Counted from the stretch's first letter, positions 7,807 through 16,692 are shown. The stretch is 22,737 nt of DNA from Fusobacterium sp. (GCA_020024855.1 JAHHTB010000010.1:1-22737); one strand, 5' to 3'. Numbers and translations: made by a program. Notes: a model not told the origin generated them from the letters alone.

Positions 7807-8529
7807 TTAGAAAAAAACTTCTTTAGATTTTTGTTTTATCTCTTGAGAAGCGATAAAAGGAATTCTTGTTGTATATCCTTTTTTAGCTGCTATATATTTC
7901 TTAAATGGCCATTCAAAAATTTCTCTGTTCCAAATACCTGTGTTATCGTTGTAAACTTCTCTAGCAGCAGTAATTTCTCTTTGAAGATATAAGTTTTGTT
8001 GCATTGCATCTCTTAATTCCATATGACTTTTTAAATCTGGATAATTTTCAACAGCAATGTTTAAACCTCTATAAGCCTTATCAATTTTATCTTGAATATC
8101 ATTTCTTTCAGTTTCTTTGATGTGATTTCCACTTCTAAATTTAGAAATTTCACTGAAAACAGATTTATCTAAGTCAACAGCTTTTTCTACTAATTTAGCT
8201 GTATTTTGTAAAACAATAACTCTTTGCTCTAAATAGTTATCAATTTGAGATGCACTTTGTTGTATTCTTTGCTCTAATTGACTGAAGTATGCCTCTTGTT
8301 TTTTTAGAGAGCTATAAACAAATGCAGGAATTATTATTCCAATAGGAATTGTATAATAAACTTTTTTAATAGCCCCAAAAGCGATTAATCCAAGTCCGAT
8401 TAAGTATAATGCCCAAATTAAAAGTTGAATACTTGTATCTTTTTCAACTTTAAGTTGCTTTGCAATGACATTAACCTCTCTCCCCTCTTCTCTTATTTCG
8501 TTGTCTAATTCATCTAACATATTAGCCAT
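7807..8529 (-). CDS. LemA family protein
   Basis: 240 residues. Start ATG 8529 has GGAGG (8538-8542) 8 nt upstream; the ATG at 8544 overlaps that SD and is rejected. The N-terminal 45 residues are acidic/polar, then two hydrophobic segments (about 45-82), then a long helical domain from about 90 with the LemA-type stretch SQIDNYLEQRVIVLQNTAKLVEKA and a run of further helices. LemA proteins are small membrane-anchored helical-bundle proteins of uncertain function. Two hydrophobic segments before the domain differ from the single N-terminal helix of most LemA proteins. Second gene after a DUF3137-like membrane protein (29-nt gap), a pairing seen elsewhere for LemA (recalled, not searched). Confidence 0.8.
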   Translation of the reverse strand: MANMLDELDNEIREEGREVNVIAKQLKVEKDTSIQLLIWALYLIGLGLIAFGAIKKVYYTIPIGIIIPAFVYSSLKKQEAYFSQLEQRIQQSASQIDNYLEQRVIVLQNTAKLVEKAVDLDKSVFSEISKFRSGNHIKETERNDIQDKIDKAYRGLNIAVENYPDLKSHMELRDAMQQNLYLQREITAAREVYNDNTGIWNREIFEWPFKKYIAAKKGYTTRIPFIASQEIKQKSKEVFF

Positions 8530-8558
8530 ATTAAAAACCTCCATAAAAAAATTATTTA

Positions 8559-10379
8559 TTATTTAATTGTTGATACTATTTTATCACATTTTAGTTCGCT
8601 TTCATTGTTAAATATTGCAAAAAGATTATTTTTATAAACATATTTTTTATTATTTGTAGCTCTTAAGAATTCTTCATCAGTAGAAGAATAAAAATCTCTC
8701 TCTCCAATATCCAATTTTTTAACTTCCATATTTCCACAAGCAGAAAGAGGAACATATTCAACCCAATCAACAGGAACATCATAGACTCTACCATTATTAG
8801 CTCTTACAGGAATATATTCAACTCTTGGCACTTCTTTATATGAGTTTCCAATAACTTCTACTAAGTCAACATCTCCTTGAGTTCTAATAGTTCTAGTTTT
8901 CAAGATAGATGGTGTTGTTGTTTCTGGGTGAGAGAATAAACTTTCACCTAAGCAGTTTGCCATTACTTCTGTTGAATAAGGATTATAATTATAATTAAAT
9001 TCTTTTCCATAGATATAATCTTGTGATTTATGTTGATGATAAATAGGTATAGTTAAAATTGGTAAGAATAATCTATAAAAATTACTGAAAAACTCTTTAT
9101 TAACATTAAAATATTTTTCTTTTATTACATCAAATGAAAAATCATTATAATAATCTTTATTAACGTTTAATGTCCATTCTTTATTGTTTGTGATTATATT
9201 AAGTCTTTCCTCTTTATAGAAATGGAAATCATCACCAAAATCTTTATCTTTTATAACTTCAATCATATTTTTTTGAGCTATTGGAGTGAATAAAACTCTA
9301 AACTCAATTTCATTATTTCTATCTAAGGCATGGAATAAAGCATCAAATTCAGTATTTCCCATTTCTAAGAAAGATTTTCCCTCTTTGATAGCTTTTTCAC
9401 TCATTTTTTTAATCTCTTTTTCAGTTTTCTTAATATATTTTTGAAGTTTTTTAGGAGTTAGTTCGTGAACAAATTTAGGTTCTCTATTAAATATTAAATG
9501 TTCTGCTACCTCATTTCCATATATTAAATTTATATTTTTATGGAATACTTGTTTTGGTTTAACAATACTTGCAGTTAAAGTTTGTGAAACAGTTCTACTT
9601 TTTCTGTGTCCATTTTCTGTATAATATTCAGTCCAAGTTACAACACGAGAACCTGTATAAACTTGATCTACTGTTTGATTGTATAAACTTTTTAAAACAA
9701 TAAATGGATTTCCTAAAATTTCTCCAGAGATTATATCTTTTGTAGAAAATCCAGGCTTTAAATTTTCTAAAAGTCCAAAGTTCTTTACAAGGTTGGCATA
9801 TCTTTCTATTTTAAAATTTTTATCTATATCTAATGTAGGTATAACCTCTGTTATAATTCTGTTTGATATATTACTGTCAAATAGACTAAGGAAAGGATTA
9901 ACTTGTGCATAACATTCCTCTTTCTTTAGTTGAAGTGTTGTTTCTAAGTCACTAATTTTTTCTTTTAATTTCTTTTTCTTTCCACCTAAGAATTTGAAAT
10001 TAAAAATAAGAATTAAAATAATAACAATACTAAAGAAAGCAACTCTTAAAGCAGTTTCTTGTATATCTCCCTTTGATTCTATTAGTTTTTTTAATAGAAG
10101 TATAAATTTTACGTCCCAAAATCCAAGATAACAAATTACAAGGAATAAGAGTCCCGAACAAATACCTAAAAATTTTAATTTTCTTTCATTTTTAGCCTTA
10201 TCTTTTGTAAGGTCATTATACTCTTGTACAGACTTTCTATTTGCCTCAACATCTATATTAGAATTTTTTAATAACTCTTCAAAATGTGAAGTGATTTTTT
10301 CTAAGAACTTTTCAGCAAATTCAGTTTTATAATATTTTACTGGTTCTAATAATTTTTCTTCTTCACTTACAAACTCCAT
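8559..10379 (-). CDS. DUF3137-like membrane protein of unknown function
   Basis: 606 residues from ATG 10379 (GGAGG 9 nt upstream); ATG 10385, two codons longer, is an alternative only 3 nt from the same SD. No signal peptide. A charged helical N-terminal part (1-70) is followed by two membrane helices (about 72-92 and 108-130), a Lys-rich coiled stretch (about 132-160), then a large soluble domain. Segments around DIISGEILGNPFIVLKSLY and IEFRVLFTPIAQKNMIEV resemble DUF3137 proteins, where a geDxisG motif is followed by a late xxARYILTP-like motif, but similarity is distant and unverified. First gene of an operon with a LemA-family gene. No catalytic motif recognised. The domain is probably cytoplasmic if both helices form a hairpin (inference). 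Confidence 0.7.
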   Translation of the reverse strand: MEFVSEEEKLLEPVKYYKTEFAEKFLEKITSHFEELLKNSNIDVEANRKSVQEYNDLTKDKAKNERKLKFLGICSGLLFLVICYLGFWDVKFILLLKKLIESKGDIQETALRVAFFSIVIILILIFNFKFLGGKKKKLKEKISDLETTLQLKKEECYAQVNPFLSLFDSNISNRIITEVIPTLDIDKNFKIERYANLVKNFGLLENLKPGFSTKDIISGEILGNPFIVLKSLYNQTVDQVYTGSRVVTWTEYYTENGHRKSRTVSQTLTASIVKPKQVFHKNINLIYGNEVAEHLIFNREPKFVHELTPKKLQKYIKKTEKEIKKMSEKAIKEGKSFLEMGNTEFDALFHALDRNNEIEFRVLFTPIAQKNMIEVIKDKDFGDDFHFYKEERLNIITNNKEWTLNVNKDYYNDFSFDVIKEKYFNVNKEFFSNFYRLFLPILTIPIYHQHKSQDYIYGKEFNYNYNPYSTEVMANCLGESLFSHPETTTPSILKTRTIRTQGDVDLVEVIGNSYKEVPRVEYIPVRANNGRVYDVPVDWVEYVPLSACGNMEVKKLDIGERDFYSSTDEEFLRATNNKKYVYKNNLFAIFNNESELKCDKIVSTIK

Positions 10380-10412
10380 AGTCATAATCCTCCATATATA
10401 AGTATTTTAAAC

Positions 10413-10441
10413 ATTCTATCACTTTTTAATATGGTTGTATA
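10413..10441 (-). promoter_or_regulatory. Promoter of the DUF3137-like/lemA operon
   Basis: On the - strand TATACA (10436-10441), 17-nt spacer, TAGAAT (10413-10418), placed just upstream of the SD at 10389-10393. Confidence 0.5.
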
Positions 10442-10480
10442 TAGAAAATTTAAAAATAAAAAATTTTAATAATCTAAATA

Positions 10481-10513
10481 AAAAAGCAGAGGGAAAATTC
10501 CTTCTGCCTTTTT
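10481..10513 (-). terminator. Terminator of the mgl operon
   Basis: Hairpin formed by GCAGAGGG (10486-10493) and CCTTCTGC (10500-10507), 6-nt loop, flanked by A and T runs. Read on the - strand it follows the mglC stop and ends in TTTTTTATTT. One stem position is mismatched on the - strand. Confidence 0.8.
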
Positions 10514-10538
10514 ACTAAGTATATTATATTTTGAAAAG

Positions 10539-11561
10539 CTAGTTTTTCTTTGAATATTTCATTGAGTCAAATGCAACAGCAACTATAATGATTGCACCTT
10601 TTATGATATATTGCCAATATGGGCTTACTCCAACATAAGTTAGTCCATAGTTGATAACTGTTAGAATGATAACTCCAGTAATAACTCCAGAAATTCTTCC
10701 AACTCCTCCGTAGAATGAAACTCCACCGATAACACAAGCTGCGATAGCGTCCATTTCATACATGAATCCTAAGTTATTTGTAGCAGAACCAATACGTCCA
10801 GCTTCAAGGAATCCACCAAATGCATAGAATACCCCAGAAAGAGCATAAATTATAATTAATGTTTTAACAACACTTACTCCAGATACTCTTGCTGCCTCTG
10901 GGTTTCCTCCAACAGCAAATAAATTTTTACCAAATTTTGTTTTATTCCATAATACCCACATAATGAAAGTACAGATAGCTGCATATATAATTAAGTATGG
11001 AAGTCTAAATCCTGCTATATGGAAAGCTCCTTGAGCAAATTTAGTATATCTTATATCAAATCCAGAAATAGGAGAACCACCAACATAGTCATAGTATAAT
11101 GAGTTTAATCCATAAATAATTGTCATAGAACCCATAGTAACAATGAATGGATGAAGATTTAAAAGAGCAACAACAGCACCATTAAATGCTCCAACTAATC
11201 CACCAATTACAATAACAGCTAGAATTACAACAAATATAGGAATTTCTCCAAGCTCTGGGAATACCTTATTTACATTTGTAGTAGCTTGTAATAATGTAGC
11301 AGAAATAACTGCAGCAAATCCAACTTGTCTACCTGCTGAAAGGTCAGTACCTGTTGTAACAATAAGACCAGCAACTCCAAGAGCTATGATTGCTCTTACA
11401 GAAGATTGTGTTAAAATGTTTCTAAAGTTTCTTATACTTAAGAAAGATGGTTCTTTTATAATTATAAGAATTAACATAGCAAATAAAACTAAATATAACC
11501 CTGATTGTATTAAAGCTTTTTTAATATCAATATTTCCTTCTTTTGTTCTTGGTAAAAGCAT
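10539..11561 (-). CDS. mglC: Galactose/methyl galactoside ABC transporter permease MglC
   Basis: 340 residues (Escherichia coli MglC 336). Inner-membrane permease of the galactose/glucose importer, working as dimer with the MglA ATPase. Strong family features: RNILTQSSVRAIIALGVAGLIVT, GTDLSAGRQVG, PFIVTMGSM, NSLYYD.VG.SPISGFD, FGKNLFAVGGNPEAARVSGV, EAGRIGSATNNLGFMYE, and the C-terminal YWQYIIKGAIII. About 8-10 hydrophobic helices. Start ATG 11561 has AGGAGA 6 nt upstream; the ATG at 11579, which precedes this SD, is rejected. Third gene of mglBAC, 26 nt after mglA, followed by a terminator. Confidence 0.97.
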   Translation of the reverse strand: MLLPRTKEGNIDIKKALIQSGLYLVLFAMLILIIIKEPSFLSIRNFRNILTQSSVRAIIALGVAGLIVTTGTDLSAGRQVGFAAVISATLLQATTNVNKVFPELGEIPIFVVILAVIVIGGLVGAFNGAVVALLNLHPFIVTMGSMTIIYGLNSLYYDYVGGSPISGFDIRYTKFAQGAFHIAGFRLPYLIIYAAICTFIMWVLWNKTKFGKNLFAVGGNPEAARVSGVSVVKTLIIIYALSGVFYAFGGFLEAGRIGSATNNLGFMYEMDAIAACVIGGVSFYGGVGRISGVITGVIILTVINYGLTYVGVSPYWQYIIKGAIIIVAVAFDSMKYSKKN

Positions 11562-11587
11562 AATTTTTCTCCTTATCATTTCATAAT

Positions 11588-13093
11588 TTATAGATATTTA
11601 GCAGAAAGTGCTAAAATTTCTTCTTGTGTAGTTTCTTTTGTATTAACAATACCAGCAACTCTACCATTACTCATTACAAGAATTCTATCAGTAACTCCTA
11701 AAAGTTCAGGCATTTCTGAAGAAATCATTATAATTCCTTTGTCTTTTTTAGCAAGTTCTATCATAAGTTGATAAATTTCATATTTAGCTCCAACATCAAT
11801 ACCTCTTGTAGGTTCATCAAGCATTAAGACATCTGGTTCAGTTAAAAGCCATCTACCTAAAATTACTTTTTGTTGGTTTCCTCCAGAAAGAGTTCCAATT
11901 TGAGTTTTTTGAGATGGAGTTTTAACTCTCATACTATCAATAACCCATTTAGTATCATCTGCCATTTTTTTGTTATTAAGAAGACCAAATAATTTAGTTT
12001 TATAATGGTCTATATTTGATACGATAGAGTTTACTTTTATATCTAGCATACTAAATATTCCTGTTGCTCTTCTCTCTTCTGTAACAAGAGCAAAACCATT
12101 TTTAATAGCTTCTTCAGGAGTTTTATTTCTAACTTCTTTTCCATTTAGGATAATTTTTCCAGTTGCTTTTTCTCTTATACCGAATATAGTTTCAACTATA
12201 TCTGTTCTTTTTGAACCAACAAGACCAGCAACCCCAAGAATTTCACCTTTATGTAATTCAAAAGTAGCTTCTTTTAAAGATGGTTGGTGTAAAGCTGAAA
12301 GATTTTCAACTTTAAGTATAACTTCTTTTACCTCATTATCTTTTGGTGGGAAACGATTTGTTAAATCTCTTCCAACCATCATATTAATAATTTGGTCAGT
12401 AGTAAGATCTTTAACAGAATCTGTTGCAACCCATTTTCCATCTCTCATTATTGTTATATCATCACAGATTTCTTTTATTTCTTCCATCTTATGTGAAATA
12501 TAAACAATTCCACAACCTTTTTCTTTTAATTTTGTGATAATTTTGAATAGATGTTGAACTTCATTTTCTGTAAGAGAAGAAGTTGGCTCGTCCATAACAA
12601 TAATTTTTGAATTATAAGAAACTGCTTTAGCTATTTCAATCATTTGTCTTTGTGATACAGATAAATCAGCTACTTTTAAACGAGGATCAACATCAATATC
12701 TAAATCTTTAAATATAGCAACTGTATCATCATACATTTTTTTCTCATCAACAAACATACCTTTCATAGGAAATCTTCCTAGCCAAATATTGTCAAGTACA
12801 TTTCTTTGAGTTACTTGGTTTAACTCTTGGTGAACCATTGAAACACCATTATCAAGAGCATCTTTAGCAGAAGTAAAATTTATTTCTTTTTCATTAAAAG
12901 TTATTTTACCACTATCTTTTTTATATATTCCGAATAAACATTTCATAAGAGTTGACTTTCCTGCACCGTTCTCACCCATCAAAGCATGAACACTGTAAGG
13001 TCTTACTTTAAGGTTAACACCATCAAGAGCTTTTACTCCTGGAAACTCTTTAGAGATATTATTCATTACTAATAAATAGTTTGTGCTTTCCAT
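11588..13093 (-). CDS. mglA: Galactose/methyl galactoside ABC transporter ATP-binding protein MglA
   Basis: 501 residues, the usual size of a duplicated sugar ATPase. Cassette 1: Walker A GENGAGKST near 40, Q-loop VHQELN, signature LSVSQRQ, Walker B IIVMDEPTSS. Cassette 2 (from about 260): degenerate Walker A GLVGSKRTD, signature LSGGNQQKV, Walker B VLMLDEPTRGID. The degenerate second P-loop is normal for MglA/RbsA-type proteins. Energises galactose (and glucose) import through MglC. ATG 13093 follows AGGAGA. It is separated from mglB by an 84-nt gap holding a stem-loop. Confidence 0.97.
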   Translation of the reverse strand: MESTNYLLVMNNISKEFPGVKALDGVNLKVRPYSVHALMGENGAGKSTLMKCLFGIYKKDSGKITFNEKEINFTSAKDALDNGVSMVHQELNQVTQRNVLDNIWLGRFPMKGMFVDEKKMYDDTVAIFKDLDIDVDPRLKVADLSVSQRQMIEIAKAVSYNSKIIVMDEPTSSLTENEVQHLFKIITKLKEKGCGIVYISHKMEEIKEICDDITIMRDGKWVATDSVKDLTTDQIINMMVGRDLTNRFPPKDNEVKEVILKVENLSALHQPSLKEATFELHKGEILGVAGLVGSKRTDIVETIFGIREKATGKIILNGKEVRNKTPEEAIKNGFALVTEERRATGIFSMLDIKVNSIVSNIDHYKTKLFGLLNNKKMADDTKWVIDSMRVKTPSQKTQIGTLSGGNQQKVILGRWLLTEPDVLMLDEPTRGIDVGAKYEIYQLMIELAKKDKGIIMISSEMPELLGVTDRILVMSNGRVAGIVNTKETTQEEILALSAKYL

Positions 13094-13125
13094 ATTATCT
13101 CCTTTTATTTTATCCTTATATAAAC

Positions 13126-13154
13126 AGAGAGAGTGTAATGTTTACACTCTCTCT
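13126..13154 (-). promoter_or_regulatory. Perfect intercistronic stem-loop between mglB and mglA
   Basis: AGAGAGAGTGTAA (13126-13138) and its exact complement (13142-13154) around a 3-nt loop make a 13-bp stem. The - strand sequence after it is GTTTATAT, not a real T run, so complete termination is unlikely. Position just behind mglB fits an RNA-protecting or partial-termination element giving more binding protein than ATPase (inference from known mgl/mal operons). Confidence 0.75.
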
Positions 13155-13177
13155 AAATATCTGTTCATTATGAATAA

Positions 13178-14197
13178 CTATTTGAATTGTGCTACATTAG
13201 ATTTATCAATTCCAATACTTGGAACTAGTAATACTTTATTGTCAAGAACTAAATCAGTTCCTTCAGTTGCAGCTTTTCCAGCTGCTAAGTTAACAGCGAT
13301 TTGGAATGTTGCTGTTCCTTGTCCTTTAGCATCGTTAAGAACTGTTCCAGCCATTTCTCCAGATTCAATTTTTACAATAGCTTCTGGTAAAGCATCAACA
13401 CCAAATACTGGTAAAGCTTTTCCAAATGCTTTCATTGATTCAATAGCTCCTAAAGCCATTCCGTCATTGTTACAAATAATAACTTCAATTTTGTCTCCAT
13501 TAGGTCCTGATAACCAAGCATCCATTTTATCTTTTGCCATTGCAGTATCCCATAAAGCAGCATCTAAGTGAAGTTCTTCTGTAGGGATTCCCATTTCGTT
13601 AAGAGTTTTTACAGAATAAATTGTTCTAGCTTCTGCATCTGGGTGTCCAGGTTCTCCTTTTAACATAACATATTGGATAACACCATCATTGTTAAGGTCA
13701 AGAGCTGGATTTTCTTTCCATAACTTAGCGATTAATTCTCCTTGTGCAATACCTTGAGCATTAGGGTCAATTCCTACATAGTATGCTTTGTCGTAAGAAT
13801 CTATAACTGATTGATCTGGTCTTTTGTTATAGAATACTACTGGTACATCTTCAGCTTTTATTTTTTCTAAAACTGTTGCTCCAGATGCTGGGTCAACAAG
13901 GTTGATTGCTAATGAATCAACACCTTTTGATAACATAACATCTATTTGGTCGTTTTGAGTAGTTTGACTGTTTTGAGAGTCATTCATTTGTAGGTCTACT
14001 TTATCAGCAACTTTAGCTGCTTCATCACTTACTACTTGTCTAAATAGAGCGATAAAGTTGTCATCATATTTATATGCAGTAAGACCAACTCTTAATTTTT
14101 CTGGTGCTTTAACTTCTTCTTTAGCTTTATCTCCACCACAACCAACAAGTCCTGCTGCTAAGATAACTGCTCCTAAAAAAATACTAGCTTTTTTCAT
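13178..14197 (-). CDS. mglB: Galactose/glucose-binding protein MglB (lipoprotein form)
   Basis: 339 residues. High-affinity D-galactose/D-glucose binding protein of the Mgl importer. It aligns by eye along its whole length with enterobacterial MglB: VGLTAYKYDDNFI, MNDSQNSQTTQNDQIDV, INLVDPASG, VLLKGEPGHPDAEART-like stretch, KDKMDAWLSGPN, VFGVDALPEAI, GTVLNDAK. The calcium loop DLNNDGVIQ starts at D167. The N-terminus is a signal peptide ending in a lipobox LVGC with Cys20, so it is probably a lipid-anchored protein, unlike the soluble periplasmic E. coli form. AGGAGG (14205-14210) lies 7 nt before ATG 14197. First gene of mglBAC; promoter with palindromes upstream. Confidence 0.97.
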   Translation of the reverse strand: MKKASIFLGAVILAAGLVGCGGDKAKEEVKAPEKLRVGLTAYKYDDNFIALFRQVVSDEAAKVADKVDLQMNDSQNSQTTQNDQIDVMLSKGVDSLAINLVDPASGATVLEKIKAEDVPVVFYNKRPDQSVIDSYDKAYYVGIDPNAQGIAQGELIAKLWKENPALDLNNDGVIQYVMLKGEPGHPDAEARTIYSVKTLNEMGIPTEELHLDAALWDTAMAKDKMDAWLSGPNGDKIEVIICNNDGMALGAIESMKAFGKALPVFGVDALPEAIVKIESGEMAGTVLNDAKGQGTATFQIAVNLAAGKAATEGTDLVLDNKVLLVPSIGIDKSNVAQFK

Positions 14198-14298
14198 AAA
14201 ATTACCTCCTAAGTTGTTTTTATAATATACCTCATTTTATTTTAATATTTATTTTTTTAGAAAAAATAATTTTTAAAAATTCAATTTCAAGTATATCT

Positions 14299-14357
14299 AA
14301 AGAATTTATAATTCTTTCTACTCTAATATACTTTTAAATTTGTATTTTGTCAATACA
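14299..14357 (-). promoter_or_regulatory. mglB promoter with two palindromes
   Basis: Consensus-like promoter on the - strand: TTGACA (14348-14353), 17-nt spacer, TATATT (14325-14330). TGTATT-N5-AATACA (14341-14357) covers the -35, and AAAGAATT-N3-AATTCTTT (14299-14317), a perfect 8-bp palindrome, lies at the expected start of transcription. Either could be an operator; the leader to mglB would be about 120 nt. There is no clear terminator after galM, so read-through from the galM transcript is also possible. Confidence 0.65.
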
Positions 14358-14367
14358 CTTTTTTTAA

Positions 14368-15420
14368 TTATTTAACAAAACATTTGAAAATAAAGGTAGT
14401 TTTTTGATTATATTTTTCATTATAGCTATAAATCTTTCCTTTTTCAGGGATAAAATTAAACACATCTGGATAATCTTGAGTTTCAAGACAGAATCCAAAA
14501 TGATTTTTACATACTACATTTCCTGAAATAGTTCCAACCTCATCAAGCCAGTTTCCAGTATAAATAACAACAGCAGGCTGATCTGTTACCATTTCAATTA
14601 CTCTACCGCTTTCTTCGTCAACACATAAAGCATCAATTTTTTCTTTATGTGAAAGTACAAATGGATGATCTATTCCTTGGTTAACTATTTTTACTTGACT
14701 TTCTTCTGATTTGAAAACCTCATCAAAATATCTTCCTTTTCTTAAATCAAATATAGTTCCATCTGTTTCTGAAATTTTAATAGGAAGTGTTTCTTCATCA
14801 ACTTCTAGATATTTATCACTAAATAGTGTAATTTTTTGATTGCCAATGTCCTTTTTATAATCTCCACTTAGATTGAAGTAAGTATGATTAGTAAGGCTCA
14901 TATAAGTTTCTCTATCTGGTATTCCTTCATATTTTAGAGTTAGAGTGTTTTTTTCTAAAATATATTTAATTTCAAAGTCAATGCTTCCAGGATAGCCAGC
15001 TTCAAGATGAGGAGATGTTCTTTTTAAAGTAAGAATAACTCTTTCTCCCTCTTCATGAAGATTACAATCCCAAATTTTTTGCCCATAAAATTCTGGATAA
15101 CCATGAAGATTATTACCACAATTATTAACTTCTAATTTGTAAAGAGTTCCATTTATAGTAAGTTCTCCTTTTTTTATTCTTCCAGCAGTTCTTCCTACAA
15201 TGGCTCCAAAATGTGGTGAACGTTCTTCATATCCTTTTATATCATCAAATCCAAGAACTATGTTTTCCCACTTTCCATTTTTGTCTGGCATCATTATTTT
15301 TTGAATAACTCCACCATAATTTAAAATATTTACTTCTAAAAATTCATTTTTTAGGGTATAACAGTAAACCTGTTCTCCTTTTTTAGTAACTCCCCAAGTT
15401 TTTACATCAGTTGAAATCAT
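14368..15420 (-). CDS. galM: Aldose 1-epimerase (galactose mutarotase)
   Basis: 350 residues, usual size. Converts beta-D-galactose to the alpha anomer used by galactokinase. Seen: NYGGVIQKIMMPDKNG, VLGFDDIKGYEE, FGAIVGRTAGRI, catalytic His in NHTYFNLSG, IDHPFVL, YTGNWLDE and catalytic Glu in LETQDYPD. The usual LHGG motif is LHGYPEFYG here, a small variation. ATG 15420 follows GGAGG by 5 nt, and the start overlaps the end of the ROK gene by 14 nt, so the two are co-transcribed and probably coupled. mglB lies 170 nt downstream on the same strand. Confidence 0.93.
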   Translation of the reverse strand: MISTDVKTWGVTKKGEQVYCYTLKNEFLEVNILNYGGVIQKIMMPDKNGKWENIVLGFDDIKGYEERSPHFGAIVGRTAGRIKKGELTINGTLYKLEVNNCGNNLHGYPEFYGQKIWDCNLHEEGERVILTLKRTSPHLEAGYPGSIDFEIKYILEKNTLTLKYEGIPDRETYMSLTNHTYFNLSGDYKKDIGNQKITLFSDKYLEVDEETLPIKISETDGTIFDLRKGRYFDEVFKSEESQVKIVNQGIDHPFVLSHKEKIDALCVDEESGRVIEMVTDQPAVVIYTGNWLDEVGTISGNVVCKNHFGFCLETQDYPDVFNFIPEKGKIYSYNEKYNQKTTFIFKCFVK

Positions 15421-16618
15421 AGGAACCTCCTAATTTAGTTATATACTTTTTAGTAAATTTCTTATTTTCAAAAATGCTTTTTATAACTACTGCAATAGGG
15501 GCATAATAAAATAATTCATCTCCTAATTTTGTAGGTTCTATAATACATTTTTGAAATTCTAAAGAAAATTTATTAAGTTCAAATTTAAGAGTGTCCATTA
15601 AGAACTTGCTAGTAAACAAATCTCCAACAAGTATTATTTTTTCAGGATCAATAATCGAAACTAATATATTTAATCCCTGTGCTATATATTCAACTGCTTC
15701 ATTTGTAACTTGAATAGCAAGAAAATCACGTTTTTTTACTCCTAAAAGAATATCATTTATATCAAGATAACCTTTCTTTGATAAAATATCTTTTAGCATA
15801 CTATATTTACCTATTTTAATGTCCGATGTTATTCTGTTTATAATAGCAGTATTTGAAGATTCTGCTTCAAGGCAACCTCTTTTTCCACAGGAGCATTTTC
15901 GAATACTATTAGTATTAATAACAATATGTCCCATCTCTCCTGCCATAGAGTTAAATCCTCTATAGACGTTACCATCAATGCAAGTACTAGTACCAATTCC
16001 TTCACAAATATTAAAAATCACAAAATCATTAATACCTTTACAAGCACCTATTTGTTGTTCTGTAAGAGCCATTGCTCTTACATCATGTTCTAATAATACA
16101 GGAATGTGAAATTTATCTTCTAAATGTTTCACAATATTTAAATTTCTCCATTTATAATGTGGAGACATTATAGAAATTCCTTTTTCATGATTTACAAATC
16201 CTGTAATGATAATTGTAATTACCCCGATTTTTTTTTCAGATGCAAGAGAGTTACTTATTAGCTTTTCAATAAAACTCAAAATATCTTCATCTTGTATTTT
16301 ATCAAGAGAATATTTTTTCCGTTTTCGTATCTCTCCATTTATTTGACCAACGGTGAGAAAAATATTTTTAGGAGCAAGGTTTAACCCTAAAATATCTCCA
16401 AATATTTTCTCATTTATACTAAGAATTACTGGTGGACGACCACCAGTAGACACTCCAATATCTTTTTCTAAAATTATTCCTTTATCAAGAAGGGATTTTA
16501 TTATTTTAGAAATACGAGCAGGTGTTAAGTCAAAGATCTCTGCCAATTCCAGTCGGGAAATTGTCTTTCTTTCTTTAATAATTTTAAGAATTTTTTCTTC
16601 TCTTATACTTTGTTTCAT
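15407..16618 (-). CDS. ROK family transcriptional regulator, probable galactose regulon repressor
   Basis: 403 residues. N-terminal winged helix-turn-helix (about 1-70): SRLELAEIFDLTPARISKIIKSLL and the wing STGGRPP, typical of NagC/Mlc/XylR-type ROK repressors. The sugar-binding ROK domain follows with GEGIGTSTCIDG-like loop, EMGHIV (His231) and the zinc motif C242-S-C244-GKRG-C249-LEAE. The kinase phosphate loop near residue 75 is degenerate (LGLNLAPKN), so it should be a regulator and not a sugar kinase. SD AGAGGTG. Divergent from galK and in one operon with galM, so control of galKT, galM and mglBAC is the natural proposal; the effector may be galactose. Target and ligand are inferred. 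Confidence 0.9.
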   Translation of the reverse strand: MKQSIREEKILKIIKERKTISRLELAEIFDLTPARISKIIKSLLDKGIILEKDIGVSTGGRPPVILSINEKIFGDILGLNLAPKNIFLTVGQINGEIRKRKKYSLDKIQDEDILSFIEKLISNSLASEKKIGVITIIITGFVNHEKGISIMSPHYKWRNLNIVKHLEDKFHIPVLLEHDVRAMALTEQQIGACKGINDFVIFNICEGIGTSTCIDGNVYRGFNSMAGEMGHIVINTNSIRKCSCGKRGCLEAESSNTAIINRITSDIKIGKYSMLKDILSKKGYLDINDILLGVKKRDFLAIQVTNEAVEYIAQGLNILVSIIDPEKIILVGDLFTSKFLMDTLKFELNKFSLEFQKCIIEPTKLGDELFYYAPIAVVIKSIFENKKFTKKYITKLGGSYDFN

Positions 16619-16644
16619 ATAGCACCTCTATTTCTGTTATAATA

Positions 16645-16673
16645 TTTTTAATATATTTATTGATATTTGTCAA
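16645..16673 (-). promoter_or_regulatory. Candidate promoter of the ROK/galM operon
   Basis: On the - strand TTGACA (16668-16673) is a full -35 match; 17 nt on is a weak -10, TAAAAA (16645-16650). The -35 lies inside a near-palindrome, TTGACAAATATCAA. The -10 assignment is uncertain. Confidence 0.4.
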
Positions 16674-16692
16674 AATAAAAAAGAAATAAAAT

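Noticed and set aside
13083..13571. 162-codon + strand frame opposite mglB
   Set aside because: Shadow of the strongly conserved mglB coding strand; no ribosome binding site.
14198..14320. Riboswitch in the mglB leader
   Set aside because: About 120 nt and AT-rich, but apart from one 8-bp palindrome no folded aptamer-like structure or terminator was found.
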